Made by a program: the position numbers and the translations under genes. This document shows positions 19,212 to 28,408 of a stretch of 64,000 nucleotides of DNA, piece by piece. The DNA comes from Crocinitomicaceae bacterium (GTDB lineage: Bacteria; Bacteroidota; Bacteroidia; Flavobacteriales_D; Crocinitomicaceae), in assembly GCA_024643545.1 (NCBI GenBank), contig JAHEMR010000008.1, positions 1 to 64,000 on the forward strand, given 5' to 3'. The stretch's first letter is position 1; each line of letters begins with the position of its first letter. The notes beneath the pieces are model-generated. The model saw only the letters and a program-made list of their open reading frames with translations, had not been told where the DNA came from and did no database searches.

Positions 19212-19922
19212 ATGTGTTACGCAAATTCATCTACCTCAGTCAACATTGACTTAGCGAAACGATACCAGAAGGTAGTGCCCGAGTTGATTCCGGATAAGCC
19301 CATTTTTTATGCATCAGGATTTGATCATCCAATGTGGCGCATTGTTACGAATGATGCGCAGATCCAACAAATGAATTGGGGATTAATTCCCTTTTGGTTT
19401 AAAGGTCAAAATACACTGGATGTAAGCAATAAAACCTTAAATGCTCGAATCGAAACGTTGGAAGAACGTAGTTCCTTTAAACATTTATGGAACCGACAAC
19501 ATTGCTTGGTGCCTTCCACTGGATTTTTCGACTGGCAACACCAAGGAAAGAACCGAATTCCATACTTTATTCGATGCAAAGAACAAGAACTCTTTACGCT
19601 TGCGGGGATGTATGATTCATGGTTAAATCCACAAACGCGAGCGGTTGAACACACTTTTACAATCGTGACCTGCGAAGCAAACGAATTAATGGCGGAAATT
19701 CACAATGTAAAAAAACGAATGCCCCTAATTTTATCCCCTGAATTAGAAAGTGAATGGTTGAGTGGAAACTTTCAATGGGACCTTTCCAAGCGTATTTCTT
19801 CAGAGAAATTAATGGCACACACCATTAATAAACGCTTAATACTTTCGAATCAAGCAAATAGCGTAGAAATACATAAAGAATTTATAGATGATAGTCAACG
19901 TCAAACAAATCTATTTGACTAA
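19212..19922 (+). CDS. SRAP-family protein (HMCES/YedK-like abasic-site DNA-protein crosslinker)
   Basis: 236 residues from the ATG at 19212. This start puts the conserved Cys at position 2 (MCYANS), as the family requires after Met removal. Other landmarks are Asn77 in LNARIET and His164 in AEIHNVKKRMPLIL. The family crosslinks through Cys2 to abasic sites in single-stranded DNA and shields them. In the motif usually read as GF(Y/F)EW, here GFFDW, Asp107 replaces the glutamate equivalent to E. coli YedK Glu105. A TAACTTTA -7 candidate lies at 19187-19194. It is monocistronic or leads into the next gene. Confidence 0.9.
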   Translation: MCYANSSTSVNIDLAKRYQKVVPELIPDKPIFYASGFDHPMWRIVTNDAQIQQMNWGLIPFWFKGQNTLDVSNKTLNARIETLEERSSFKHLWNRQHCLVPSTGFFDWQHQGKNRIPYFIRCKEQELFTLAGMYDSWLNPQTRAVEHTFTIVTCEANELMAEIHNVKKRMPLILSPELESEWLSGNFQWDLSKRISSEKLMAHTINKRLILSNQANSVEIHKEFIDDSQRQTNLFD

Positions 19923-19952
19923 TTTTGGCATTACATTTGATTTCCATCGCAC

Positions 19953-20627
19953 GTGAAAAAAGTTACCATTCTTCTAGTTTTATTTTTATCCTTGGTTTCT
20001 TGTATTGAAATCTCGGATGATCTAACCATGCACAATGATGGATCTGGAACATTACGTTATAAAGTGAATTTATCGGCAAGCAAGGTGAAAGTCAATTCCA
20101 TTCTTGCGCTAGACAGCCTAGATGGTAAAAAAGTTCCAAGCATTCAAGAAATCAGTGCCAAAGTCGGTGATTTTGCACGCATACTCGATGCGCAAACAGG
20201 TATTTCGAATGTACTTATTGAAGAAAATTATACTGATTTCATCTTAAAATTCTCTTGTGATTTCACAAGTATTATGGCTTTGCAAGCTGGATTAGCAAAT
20301 GCCATTGAAGCGGTGTCTAAGGAAAAACTTGGTCCAGAAGCAGATGAAATTTGGATCACCTGGGACGGTAATAAACTCAAACGTTCGATTCCTGCGTTTG
20401 CCCGTGCGAAAGTGAAAGCCTTTAAATCGAATGATTTGGAGCTATTAAAAGAAGGTTCGTATACGACAATTACGCGCTTTGATCGCCCGATTGATCGTTT
20501 TGAAAATACACTTGGAACACTTAGCAAAAACAAACAAGCGGTCATGATGAAAGTAAGTGCGTTTAGCATTAAAGAAAACCAAGACCTACTTGAAAATACA
20601 ATCTATTTGATATCTTCGAAAAACTAA
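19953..20627 (+). CDS. Putative lipoprotein of unknown function, 224 aa
   Basis: The GTG at 19953 starts a clean lipoprotein signal (MKKVTILLVLFLSLVSC, Cys17). The rest is a single soluble domain opening with IEISDDLTMHNDGSGTLRYKV. I do not recognise the family. It is the first of three consecutive envelope genes of unknown function on this strand. A -7-like TAATTTTG lies at 19920-19927, overlapping the stop codon of the preceding gene. Confidence 0.65.
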   Translation: MKKVTILLVLFLSLVSCIEISDDLTMHNDGSGTLRYKVNLSASKVKVNSILALDSLDGKKVPSIQEISAKVGDFARILDAQTGISNVLIEENYTDFILKFSCDFTSIMALQAGLANAIEAVSKEKLGPEADEIWITWDGNKLKRSIPAFARAKVKAFKSNDLELLKEGSYTTITRFDRPIDRFENTLGTLSKNKQAVMMKVSAFSIKENQDLLENTIYLISSKN

Positions 20628-20672
20628 CGAGATAATGATTAAATTCGCTTCATATTTCATTTGAAAACGCCT

Positions 20673-22526
20673 GTGAAAAAATCACTTTTTTACTCCATTG
20701 TATTGTTGTCAAACAGTTTCTTGTTTGGACAAAAATCAGAAAACTTAATACCAAAAGACGCTGTAACGGTTTTCAGTATTAATAACATCAATTTATTGCA
20801 AAAAATCTCCATGGATGATTTGGTGCAATATGAATTCATGGAGGAAGTTCATCAAGAGTTATTTGATGGTTCAACATCGGGAAAAACATTGAAAGATGCC
20901 GGAATTGATTTTGACCAAAGGTTAAATTTATTCTACGGGAAAACATACCAGAATGAAATTTCAGGCTTTACGTTTGGCGTAAAAAGCCGTGAACAATTAT
21001 TTGATGTTTTTGATGATTTTCAAAAGCTAGACCTGAATTATCCGGGAGTGGATTTTTATGGCACATTCTTCAATAACCTCATTATTAAAGGAAATACAGC
21101 TATCTTAATTCGCATTGAACCGACCATGGATTACATCGATCAAATGACCGACTCTTTGTGGTACGCACGTGGCAATGAAATGCCATATGAATTGTTTGAA
21201 GATGAAGAGGTACAAGAAGAGGAAGAGATTTTAAATGAGCAAGAGTTTGAAAACAATCAAGTTGTTGAGGAATCTAGCTACCCAGAGGCAACAGAAAATC
21301 CGAATGTTAAAAATTACTATGAATTAAGGGATAGCGTTCAAACGGTGCTTCAAAGTAAGGAATTGGATCGATTGATGAAAGAATTGTTCGTTGATGGAGT
21401 CAATTTGCATTCGCAAGATGCTCGCTTTGCTGGACAATTGACGCACGAAGCAATTGGTACTTTTTACTTGGATAATTCAAGAAATTTCGAAAAATCTCAA
21501 GGTCTATGGTATTTTCAAACCGTTCTTCCTTCTTTGTACAGAGACATTCAAGAATTGTATACTGGAAATGTAATCTTAGGAGACTTGATCTTGAAAGAAA
21601 ACATGGTAGAGTTCCATGTTGAAGCAAATTATGGCAAAGAATTAGGTTCTATCTACAAGGAAATGAACGATTCTAAGTTTGATAAGCATGTGCTCAAATA
21701 TATTCCGCAATCAAGTACGGGGTATTTTACCTACAATGTGAACCTGCGTCAAGCTTATGAACAGGCATATAAAGTGATTATGCCTATTTTGAGTGACGAA
21801 AAGAATGCACAAATCTCCATGAATGTCCTCACAATAGAATTGTTAAATGAATTCGTGAATAAGGATGCGTTATTTGGCACGTACAAAGGAAGTATGTTTG
21901 GAACGTTCAATGGAATCAAAAAAATAAAGACAAAGAAAATTGAGTTTTTCTACGATGAGGAGACTTTCGAATACGGTGAACGTGAAGCAGAAGCAGAGGA
22001 AGACATGCCTATTTTTACGGTAGGATTTTCCATTGATCGTTCTGATATCCCAGAGAAAGTCATGAAACATATGAGTCAACTGACATCCAAGTTTAAAAAT
22101 TGTGGTGATTATTGGAAATTTGAGAATGCCATTTTGGATGCCGCGCCGATGTATTTCATCAACCGAAATGGTTTGTTCATTTTAACGAACGACGAGGATT
22201 TAGCAGTAAATCATTTTGATGGCTATGGATCTGAATCCCTCTCACGAAAAGAATGTAAGACAGCGAAGAAAAGTGGATTTATGTATGGGCACGTCGATAT
22301 TCAAGAAACATTGAATCGCTTCCCAGTTGGGGTACTCAATCCAAGACAAGAAGAAATTCTTCAGTCCTTGAAAGGTAAATCTGGTCAATTTGAGTTGAAT
22401 TCTAGTAATACGACTAGCGAGCAAACAAAATTCAACCTACAATATTCCTTTGAAGGAGAGGAGACAACAGGTAAACACTTGTTGGATTTAATCAATTCAA
22501 TTTATGTTGTGACTACTTTTAATTAA
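20673..22526 (+). CDS. Secreted protein of unknown function (DUF4836-like), 617 aa
   Basis: I prefer the GTG at 20673 (MKKSLFYSIVLLSNSFLFGQ, a clean signal peptide); a TTG at 20661 would add four residues. The mature start, IPKDAVTVFSINNINLLQK, recalls DUF4836-type proteins of Bacteroidota (weak, from memory). A strongly acidic segment (EDEEVQEEEEILNEQEFE) lies near residue 175. No T9SS domain. It starts 46 bases after the preceding lipoprotein and ends five bases before the next gene, so these are probably co-transcribed. Confidence 0.65.
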   Translation: MKKSLFYSIVLLSNSFLFGQKSENLIPKDAVTVFSINNINLLQKISMDDLVQYEFMEEVHQELFDGSTSGKTLKDAGIDFDQRLNLFYGKTYQNEISGFTFGVKSREQLFDVFDDFQKLDLNYPGVDFYGTFFNNLIIKGNTAILIRIEPTMDYIDQMTDSLWYARGNEMPYELFEDEEVQEEEEILNEQEFENNQVVEESSYPEATENPNVKNYYELRDSVQTVLQSKELDRLMKELFVDGVNLHSQDARFAGQLTHEAIGTFYLDNSRNFEKSQGLWYFQTVLPSLYRDIQELYTGNVILGDLILKENMVEFHVEANYGKELGSIYKEMNDSKFDKHVLKYIPQSSTGYFTYNVNLRQAYEQAYKVIMPILSDEKNAQISMNVLTIELLNEFVNKDALFGTYKGSMFGTFNGIKKIKTKKIEFFYDEETFEYGEREAEAEEDMPIFTVGFSIDRSDIPEKVMKHMSQLTSKFKNCGDYWKFENAILDAAPMYFINRNGLFILTNDEDLAVNHFDGYGSESLSRKECKTAKKSGFMYGHVDIQETLNRFPVGVLNPRQEEILQSLKGKSGQFELNSSNTTSEQTKFNLQYSFEGEETTGKHLLDLINSIYVVTTFN

Positions 22527-22531
22527 TAAGC

Positions 22532-23860
22532 GTGTTTCGTAAAATAAGTACCCTACTTTTACTTGCCGGTGCCCTCGGATTGGTGCTTTTCCTGAAAAAC
22601 ATTTTGTTTCAGAAACCAATACCACCAAGATTAATTGACCGATTACCTTCGGCAGACTTCATTGCTACAGCAAACATTCTCGAATTAGCAAAGGAAACAA
22701 ATGGAATGTTGCAGTACAACAAAATTTCAGCTCGGGATTTTACAACCTACGAATTTTTGCTTGGCCAAGGAAAAATGTACGGAATTGACCTACAGGAAAA
22801 TGTATACCTTTTCGGTAACGAAGATGGAAATTGGGGTGCAATGGCACAATTGAGTGACAGTTCAAAAATCATGGGAGGTATCGAACGGATTCGAAAGTTT
22901 GTAAAGATTTCCGATTCAACATTCAACGACCATAAATATTTTTATAACCTCGAAGATAAGTCTTACCTACATTATGGGGATGGGTATGTGCTTTTTTACA
23001 AAGGAAGTGAATTCAAGGAAGTACTTGAACAAGTGATTTCTGCGAAAAACAAAGGAATTCACAAGGATTGGAAACGTTTTTTAGCCCAAAAACAGTTTAA
23101 AAATGAACATTTAGTGATTTATTCAAATTGGTCGAAATTGAAATCACTCGGGATTGAAACGGCCATGTTTGCTCATGATAGTGATTCCTCAAGTTTCAAA
23201 TTGAAAAGTTACTTAAAGAAAACAAAACCCCTTTATTTTAAAGAGAAAGTAAATGCTTTAAGTTATGCTTCCTCATTGGGTACGCAACGCATGATTGATG
23301 TTCATTTGGATATCGAGGAATTGAAAAAGAACAAAGAAGATTCCATGTTCGTGCAATTCTCAAAAATTGGTCGTCGCTTTGGCTTTCCAATTGCAGAGTT
23401 TATTCAAGCCTGGACTGGAGATTTATGTTTCATCGAAGGCGGTATGCAAAAAGTAAAAGAACGTTACATTGAAACGGTGTTGGATGAAGATTTTAACGAA
23501 CAAGAAGTTTCCCGCGAAAAAGATGTGCTCATTCCGGCGTATTCTGCCATGATTTCCATGAATGCATATGGACAAACTTTCCTAAATAAATTAATGAAAA
23601 AAGGAATTTTAAGAAAGGAAGGAGAGGATTTTCGATTCTTATTTTCTCCATTATTAAAACTAAAAAAATTGGGCGACATTTATCAATTTTACTCTGGACC
23701 TTCGGCGCCACAATTAGTACCGAGCACAAACAATCACGTGACATGGACTTACGAAGGAACAAAGTATTTTTTTAGTATAGATTCCTTAACAAAACACGAA
23801 GTATTTGGAAGTCTCCACATACCAGTTAGACGAATCTTCCGCCGAAACAAATTGCTTTAG
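22532..23860 (+). CDS. Membrane-anchored protein of unknown function, 442 aa
   Basis: GTG start, with one N-terminal hydrophobic segment (ISTLLLLAGALGLVLFLKNIL) and no obvious cleavage site, so it is probably anchored in the inner membrane. The following LPSADFIATANILELAKE resembles the mature start of the upstream 617-residue protein, suggesting distant relatives. No catalytic motif is seen. Its last four bases overlap the convergent dusB. Confidence 0.62.
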   Translation: MFRKISTLLLLAGALGLVLFLKNILFQKPIPPRLIDRLPSADFIATANILELAKETNGMLQYNKISARDFTTYEFLLGQGKMYGIDLQENVYLFGNEDGNWGAMAQLSDSSKIMGGIERIRKFVKISDSTFNDHKYFYNLEDKSYLHYGDGYVLFYKGSEFKEVLEQVISAKNKGIHKDWKRFLAQKQFKNEHLVIYSNWSKLKSLGIETAMFAHDSDSSSFKLKSYLKKTKPLYFKEKVNALSYASSLGTQRMIDVHLDIEELKKNKEDSMFVQFSKIGRRFGFPIAEFIQAWTGDLCFIEGGMQKVKERYIETVLDEDFNEQEVSREKDVLIPAYSAMISMNAYGQTFLNKLMKKGILRKEGEDFRFLFSPLLKLKKLGDIYQFYSGPSAPQLVPSTNNHVTWTYEGTKYFFSIDSLTKHEVFGSLHIPVRRIFRRNKLL

Positions 23861-24867
23861 TTGTTGTCCGAAGCAAGTGCGAAGTGAAACTCATCTGCAT
23901 GTGCTTCAATATATTGGAGAATACCTAAAATTTCATCAAGATCAAAACTGGAAACTAACTTTGTTCGGTATTCTTTGAAATGTGAAATTCCTTTAAAGTA
24001 ATTGGTGTAATGACGCTTCATTTCATTGATTCCAAGCTGCATTCCCTTCCATTTGATGCTCATTTCTAGGTGATCACGACACGCTTGAACTCTATCTTGT
24101 ATACTTGGTGCAGCTAGGTGAGTCCCGGTGGCCATGAAATGCTTTATTTCATTAAACACCCATGGATAACCGATGCTTGCGCGTCCAATCATGATGCCAT
24201 CAACGCCGTAACGGTTTTTGTATTCCACTGCTTTTTCAGGAGAGTCAATGTCGCCATTTCCAAAAACAGGAATGCGCATGCGTGAATTGTTTTTCACTTC
24301 CCCAATTAACGTCCAGTCAGCTTCTCCTTTGTACATCTGCTTGCGCGTTCGACCATGAATAGAAATAGCTTCAATGCCGATGTCTTGCAGTCGCTCTGCC
24401 GTTTCAACAACATATTTAGTGTCATCATCCCAGCCCAAACGGGTTTTAACGGTAACCGGAAGCGAAGTTGCTTTTACAATTGCCTCGGTCATTCGAACCA
24501 TTTTCGGGATGTCTTGTAATAGTCCTGCTCCTGCGCCTTTACAAGCAACTTTCTTTACCGGACATCCATAATTAATGTCCAGTAAATCAGGTTTCACTTG
24601 ATCGATGATTTCTGCGCATTGAATCATGCTTTCGATATCCGAACCGAAAATTTGAATCCCAATCGGACGTTCATATTCAAAAATGTCCAGTTTCTGAACA
24701 CTTTTTGCAGCGTCACGAATGAGTCCTTCAGAGGAAATAAATTCGGTATACATTAAGTCTGCACCGTGTTGTTTGCACAGTGCTCGAAACGGTGGGTCAC
24801 TTACATCCTCCATTGGAGCAAGTAAGAGTGGAAATTCTCCTAATTCAATGTTGCGAATTTTTACCAT
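23857..24867 (-). CDS. dusB: tRNA-dihydrouridine synthase (DusB type)
   Basis: 336 residues. The FMN-binding TIM barrel begins PLLLAPMEDVSDPPFR. The catalytic-Cys motif is DINYGCPVKKV. Substrate and FMN motifs include VKTRLGWDD, ISIHGRTRKQMYKGEADW and PVFGNGDI. It reduces uridines in the tRNA D-loop. It overlaps the preceding guanylyltransferase gene by one base and lies in the same leftward operon. DusB rather than another Dus is inferred from overall likeness. Confidence 0.92.
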   Translation of the reverse strand: MVKIRNIELGEFPLLLAPMEDVSDPPFRALCKQHGADLMYTEFISSEGLIRDAAKSVQKLDIFEYERPIGIQIFGSDIESMIQCAEIIDQVKPDLLDINYGCPVKKVACKGAGAGLLQDIPKMVRMTEAIVKATSLPVTVKTRLGWDDDTKYVVETAERLQDIGIEAISIHGRTRKQMYKGEADWTLIGEVKNNSRMRIPVFGNGDIDSPEKAVEYKNRYGVDGIMIGRASIGYPWVFNEIKHFMATGTHLAAPSIQDRVQACRDHLEMSIKWKGMQLGINEMKRHYTNYFKGISHFKEYRTKLVSSFDLDEILGILQYIEAHADEFHFALASDNN

Positions 24868-25958
24868 TATTTCTGAAAGTATTCGGGACGGTTTGTTTCA
24901 ATTACTTTTAAGTAATTTTTAAGTTGTTGCTCATTCGACGATTTCAAAATCATCAACATGTGTTCCGATTCCACAACGATGTAATCATTCAAGCCATCTA
25001 AAAGAACCAATTTATCTTTGGGCACATTTACCAAGCAATTGCTTGAATCAAAAGCAAACACGTTGTCTCCAATAATAGAATTCGCCTCATTATCCTTTGG
25101 TAAGTGCTCTGTTAAACTTCCCCAAGTTCCGAGGTCACTCCAATCAAAATCAGAAAGAACAACGGAAACATTTTTTGCGTGTTCCATTACTGCGAAGTCG
25201 ATGGAAATATCTTCACATTGGTCAAATGCTTGGTATAAAAAGTCGGTTTCTTTGGTACTGCCATAGGCACTTGTATCGGACATGAAAATTTCATGAAGCA
25301 TTGGCTGAAATTTATGCAACGCATCAAGAATCACATCTGCTCGCCACACAAAAATACCTGCGTTCCAATAAAAGTTTTTCGCATCTAAAAATTGTTGAGC
25401 TGTTTCAACATTTGGTTTCTCGCGAAACTGAATGACATCGGTTGCTTGTCCTTTTTGAACACCACTACTTAAGTCAAATTCAATGTATCCATATCCAGTA
25501 TCAGGACGACTTGGTTCGATCCCAAGAGTCACTAAGTGTTTATTTTCATTTGCTACAGCAATTGCTGTAGAAATAATCTCTTGAAACCTTGTTTCGTTCA
25601 CGATGAGGTGATCAGAAGGAGAGATAATCAAAGTAGCCTCTGGATTACTTGCGTGAATTTTTGCCGCGGCATACGCGATGCATGGAGCGGTATTCTTGCG
25701 CATTGGTTCGCACAAAATTTGCTCGAAACTTAGCTCAGGTAATTGTTCCTTTACCAATTCACGGTACGAAGTATTTGTTAAAATATAAATGTGTTCTGTT
25801 GGAACGGATTTTTGCATTCGCTCAAATGTCAATCGCAACAATGATTTACCAATTCCCAAAACATCGAGGAATTGTTTCGGTTTTTGTGGAGTGGACATCG
25901 GCCAAAAACGGCTTCCTACTCCGCCAGCCATGATTAGTCCGTAATTATTTGTGCTCAT
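24867..25958 (-). CDS. Mannose-1-phosphate guanylyltransferase
   Basis: 363 residues, a single nucleotidyltransferase domain without the fused phosphomannose isomerase domain of longer ManC proteins. Motifs: IMAGGVGSRFWPMSTPQKPKQ (in part), EPMRKNTAPCIAYAA, IISPSDHLI and FREKP. It makes GDP-mannose for surface polysaccharide. It overlaps sprT-like by 14 bases and dusB by one base, indicating tight co-transcription. Confidence 0.93.
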   Translation of the reverse strand: MSTNNYGLIMAGGVGSRFWPMSTPQKPKQFLDVLGIGKSLLRLTFERMQKSVPTEHIYILTNTSYRELVKEQLPELSFEQILCEPMRKNTAPCIAYAAAKIHASNPEATLIISPSDHLIVNETRFQEIISTAIAVANENKHLVTLGIEPSRPDTGYGYIEFDLSSGVQKGQATDVIQFREKPNVETAQQFLDAKNFYWNAGIFVWRADVILDALHKFQPMLHEIFMSDTSAYGSTKETDFLYQAFDQCEDISIDFAVMEHAKNVSVVLSDFDWSDLGTWGSLTEHLPKDNEANSIIGDNVFAFDSSNCLVNVPKDKLVLLDGLNDYIVVESEHMLMILKSSNEQQLKNYLKVIETNRPEYFQK

Positions 25959-26577
25959 ATTTTTCGATTAATTCAACGGTTGCAAGGGCATGCACCAAAT
26001 AAGGCTTGCCTGTTTTTATTTCCGTACAAAGATAGCGACTTCTGCGCAGTAAGCCTTTCTCGAATGATTTTCCATTCAAATGAAACATGCTTTTATCTGG
26101 TATTTCTTCTAAGGTTGTACTGGGAGTCTTGTCGTATTGCTTTAATGTTCTGCTTAGTTGGATATCAGTACAAGAGGAAGCTTTCGTATTTGTGAAGTTT
26201 TTCCACAGTGCTTTTTCAACATCCTCTGGCAATTTTTTACTGATTAAAATAGGTTCCATTAAACGTCGGTACGCTTGTTTCCACTCGATCCCATGTGCTT
26301 GAATGCGAAGTCCGTGGTCGCGAAAAGCTTCTAAATGAGCCAATTCATGGATTGCGGTCACCAGAAAGGAGAATTTGTTTAAATCACCATTCACGGTAAT
26401 GGTCGGTTTTTCTTCACCGGATTTCACGCGGAAATCACCAAGTTTTGTGCTTCTTCCAGGAACTATTTTGAACTTGACTTTTGCAGATAAAATTAAATCC
26501 GTCAGGTATTCCGTAAACGCTTCAGGAGCGAAACGGTTTAAGGTCACAATAAAATGTTCTCGTTTGGAAATTGACAC
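25945..26577 (-). CDS. SprT-like zinc metalloprotein
   Basis: 210 residues from a GTG at 26577; a TTG at 26595 would add six residues. The zinc-binding HELAH (His77, Glu78, His81) is followed by a third histidine in IQAHGIEWK (His95), the SprT/Spartan core. The C-terminal part has no clear four-cysteine zinc ribbon. Relatives are annotated as SprT-like proteins, and eukaryotic Spartan is a DNA-protein crosslink protease. It is the first gene of the operon with the guanylyltransferase and dusB, a pairing I recall from other flavobacteria. Confidence 0.82.
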   Translation of the reverse strand: MSISKREHFIVTLNRFAPEAFTEYLTDLILSAKVKFKIVPGRSTKLGDFRVKSGEEKPTITVNGDLNKFSFLVTAIHELAHLEAFRDHGLRIQAHGIEWKQAYRRLMEPILISKKLPEDVEKALWKNFTNTKASSCTDIQLSRTLKQYDKTPSTTLEEIPDKSMFHLNGKSFEKGLLRRSRYLCTEIKTGKPYLVHALATVELIEKYEHK

Positions 26578-26648
26578 AAACAAAGTTAAAAACAAAATGA
26601 AAGCAAAATCACTTAAACCACCTTAGAAAATATCCTTAACTTAGCTTC

Positions 26649-27392
26649 GTGAAATTATTGCAGAACATAGGAAAGTACACGTTGATGTTGACCATGGTTT
26701 TTACAAAGCCAAAGAAATGGAAAATATTCTTTTCGCGCCTGATAAATGAGCTCGACAACATCGGCATTAGTTCGTTGCCAATCGTTGGGTTGATGTCAAC
26801 GTTCATTGGAGGGGTTATTGCACTGCAAACAGCATCGAACATGTCGAACCCTTTGCTTCCAAAGTATACCGTTGGATATATTACACAATCAAGTACCATT
26901 CTAGAATTTTCACCTACCATTATCTCCCTCATTCTTGCTGGAAAAGTTGGTTCAAATGTCGCATCAGAAATTGGAACCATGCGTGTTACTGAACAAATCG
27001 ATGCCCTCGAGATTATGGGCGTAAATTCCCTAAATCACCTTGTTTTACCGAAGGTGATGGCAGCAATCTTGTTTTTTCCAATTTTGATTATTTTTTCGAT
27101 GGCCTTAAGTATGTTTGGTGGTTGGATGTCATTGATGATTTCTGATTTGACTACGACAGAAACATATGTGTTAGGATTACGCGCCTTCTTTAATCCATTT
27201 CATATTACGTATGCATTAACAAAAACGGTCGTTTTTGGATTTCTTATCGTTTCGATTTCTTCTTTTTATGGCTACTATGTTAAAGGAGGATCCATTAATG
27301 TAGGACTCTCGTCAACTCAAGCGGTAGTTAGCAGCAGCATTGCAATCCTCATTGCGAACTTCATTTTAACTCAGTTATTGTTGTTGTCATGA
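26649..27392 (+). CDS. mlaE: MlaE-type ABC transporter permease
   Basis: 247 residues with about five membrane spans. It carries the MlaE/permease core (PIVGLMSTFIGGVIALQTA, then ISLILAGKVGSNVASEIGTM and EQIDALEIMGVN). It is the permease of a phospholipid-trafficking system. The start is a GTG, only four bases after a -7-like TAACTTAG (26637-26644). It overlaps mlaF by four bases. The MCE substrate-binding subunit is not next to it. Confidence 0.92.
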   Translation: MKLLQNIGKYTLMLTMVFTKPKKWKIFFSRLINELDNIGISSLPIVGLMSTFIGGVIALQTASNMSNPLLPKYTVGYITQSSTILEFSPTIISLILAGKVGSNVASEIGTMRVTEQIDALEIMGVNSLNHLVLPKVMAAILFFPILIIFSMALSMFGGWMSLMISDLTTTETYVLGLRAFFNPFHITYALTKTVVFGFLIVSISSFYGYYVKGGSINVGLSSTQAVVSSSIAILIANFILTQLLLLS

Positions 27393-28156
27393 TCGAGGTG
27401 AAGCAAGTAAATAAGTCCTTTAATGGACAGCAAGTTCTCTTCGATATAAACCATCAATTCGAAAAGGGAAAAGTGAACCTTATTATTGGTCAATCCGGAC
27501 AAGGGAAATCCGTTTTGGCGAAATGCATGGTTGGACTTTACGAAGTAGACGAAGGTCAAATTTTATTTGATGGAAGGAACTTTACCGATATGGAGCGTTT
27601 CGAAAGAAGTCAAATTCGTGAAGAAATTGGCATGTTGTTCCAAGGAGTTGCATTATTCGACTCCCTAACTGTTGAAGAAAACATCATGTTTCCGTTAACG
27701 ATGTTCACGAACATGACCAAAGGAGAAATGCAAAAGCGCGTGGATTTTTGTTTGGAGCGCGTGAACTTAACTGGTCGAAACAAATTATATCCAGCGGAAT
27801 GTAGCGGTGGAATGCAAAAACGGATCGGAATTGCACGAGCAATTTCGATGAATCCAAAATATTTGTTCTGCGATGAGCCAAATTCTGGATTAGATCCAAA
27901 AACATCGATTGTGATTGATGGCTTAATCAAGGACATTACAGCAGAATTTAACATGACCACTGTCGTCATTACACATGACATGAATAGTGTGATTGAGATA
28001 GGGCAAAACATCATTTTCATACACCAAGGTAAGAAATGGTGGAGTGGCGATAATAATTCAATTATCACCACGGATAATCCGGAAATCGTCAGTTTTGTGT
28101 TTGCATCTGAATTCATGAAGGAAATTCGTTCCATTATGCAAGAAAAAAGAACATAA
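27389..28156 (+). CDS. mlaF: MlaF-type ABC transporter ATP-binding protein
   Basis: 255 residues. Walker A is GQSGQGKS near residue 36, signature CSGGMQKRIGIARAI, Walker B YLFCDEPNSGLDP, and the switch histidine is in VVITHDMNS. It powers the MlaE permease. The ATGA overlap with mlaE shows translational coupling. The last 10-20 residues are basic and lack further domains. Confidence 0.92.
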   Translation: MIEVKQVNKSFNGQQVLFDINHQFEKGKVNLIIGQSGQGKSVLAKCMVGLYEVDEGQILFDGRNFTDMERFERSQIREEIGMLFQGVALFDSLTVEENIMFPLTMFTNMTKGEMQKRVDFCLERVNLTGRNKLYPAECSGGMQKRIGIARAISMNPKYLFCDEPNSGLDPKTSIVIDGLIKDITAEFNMTTVVITHDMNSVIEIGQNIIFIHQGKKWWSGDNNSIITTDNPEIVSFVFASEFMKEIRSIMQEKRT

Positions 28157-28170
28157 TTTTCGTTCGACAC

Positions 28171-28200
28171 TTTCATTTTAAAAAATTAACTTTATCTTTG
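28171..28200 (+). promoter_or_regulatory. Promoter for tRNA-Leu
   Basis: TATCTTTG (28193-28200) matches the -7 consensus, with TTTC (28171-28174) 18 bases upstream as a possible -33. It would give a precursor with a 5' leader of about 59 bases. Confidence 0.55.
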
Positions 28201-28263
28201 CACCCCAACATGAGAGAAATTTCATACGGCACGGGTGAGCGATCCCGATGTTTTAATAGAATT

Positions 28264-28345
28264 GCGGATGTGGTGAAATTGGTAGACACGCCAGACTTAG
28301 GATCTGGTGCCGAGAGGTATGCGGGTTCGAGTCCCTCCATCCGCA
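28264..28345 (+). tRNA. tRNA-Leu (anticodon UAG)
   Basis: 82 bases with paired acceptor ends (GCGGATG/CATCCGC, discriminator A), the Leu-type D-loop, an anticodon stem CCAGA/TCTGG with loop CTTAGGA giving UAG (28298-28300), a variable arm, and the T-loop GGTTCGAGTCC. CCA is not encoded. It reads CUN leucine codons. Confidence 0.96.
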
Positions 28346-28350
28346 CAAAA

Positions 28351-28380
28351 GGTCTCGTTGGTAACGAGGCCTTTTTTTTT
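28351..28380 (+). terminator. Terminator after tRNA-Leu
   Basis: GGTCTCGTT pairs with AACGAGGCC (one G-T pair) around a three-base loop, followed by nine Ts. The tRNA is therefore its own transcription unit, separate from tig. Confidence 0.9.
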
Positions 28381-28408
28381 AACATAAATTGATAAAAAAC
28401 ACAACAAA

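Noticed and set aside
27610-28176. A 188-codon frame opposite mlaF
   Set aside because: It is fully antisense to a clear ABC ATPase with all motifs, and has no promoter or recognisable domain.
28264-28345. tRNA-Leu as an integration site for a genomic island
   Set aside because: No integrase, no repeated tRNA 3' end and only core genes on both sides.
28198-28392. A 64-codon reading frame starting just after the tRNA promoter
   Set aside because: It runs straight through tRNA-Leu and its terminator, so it is a by-product of the open frame across the tRNA.
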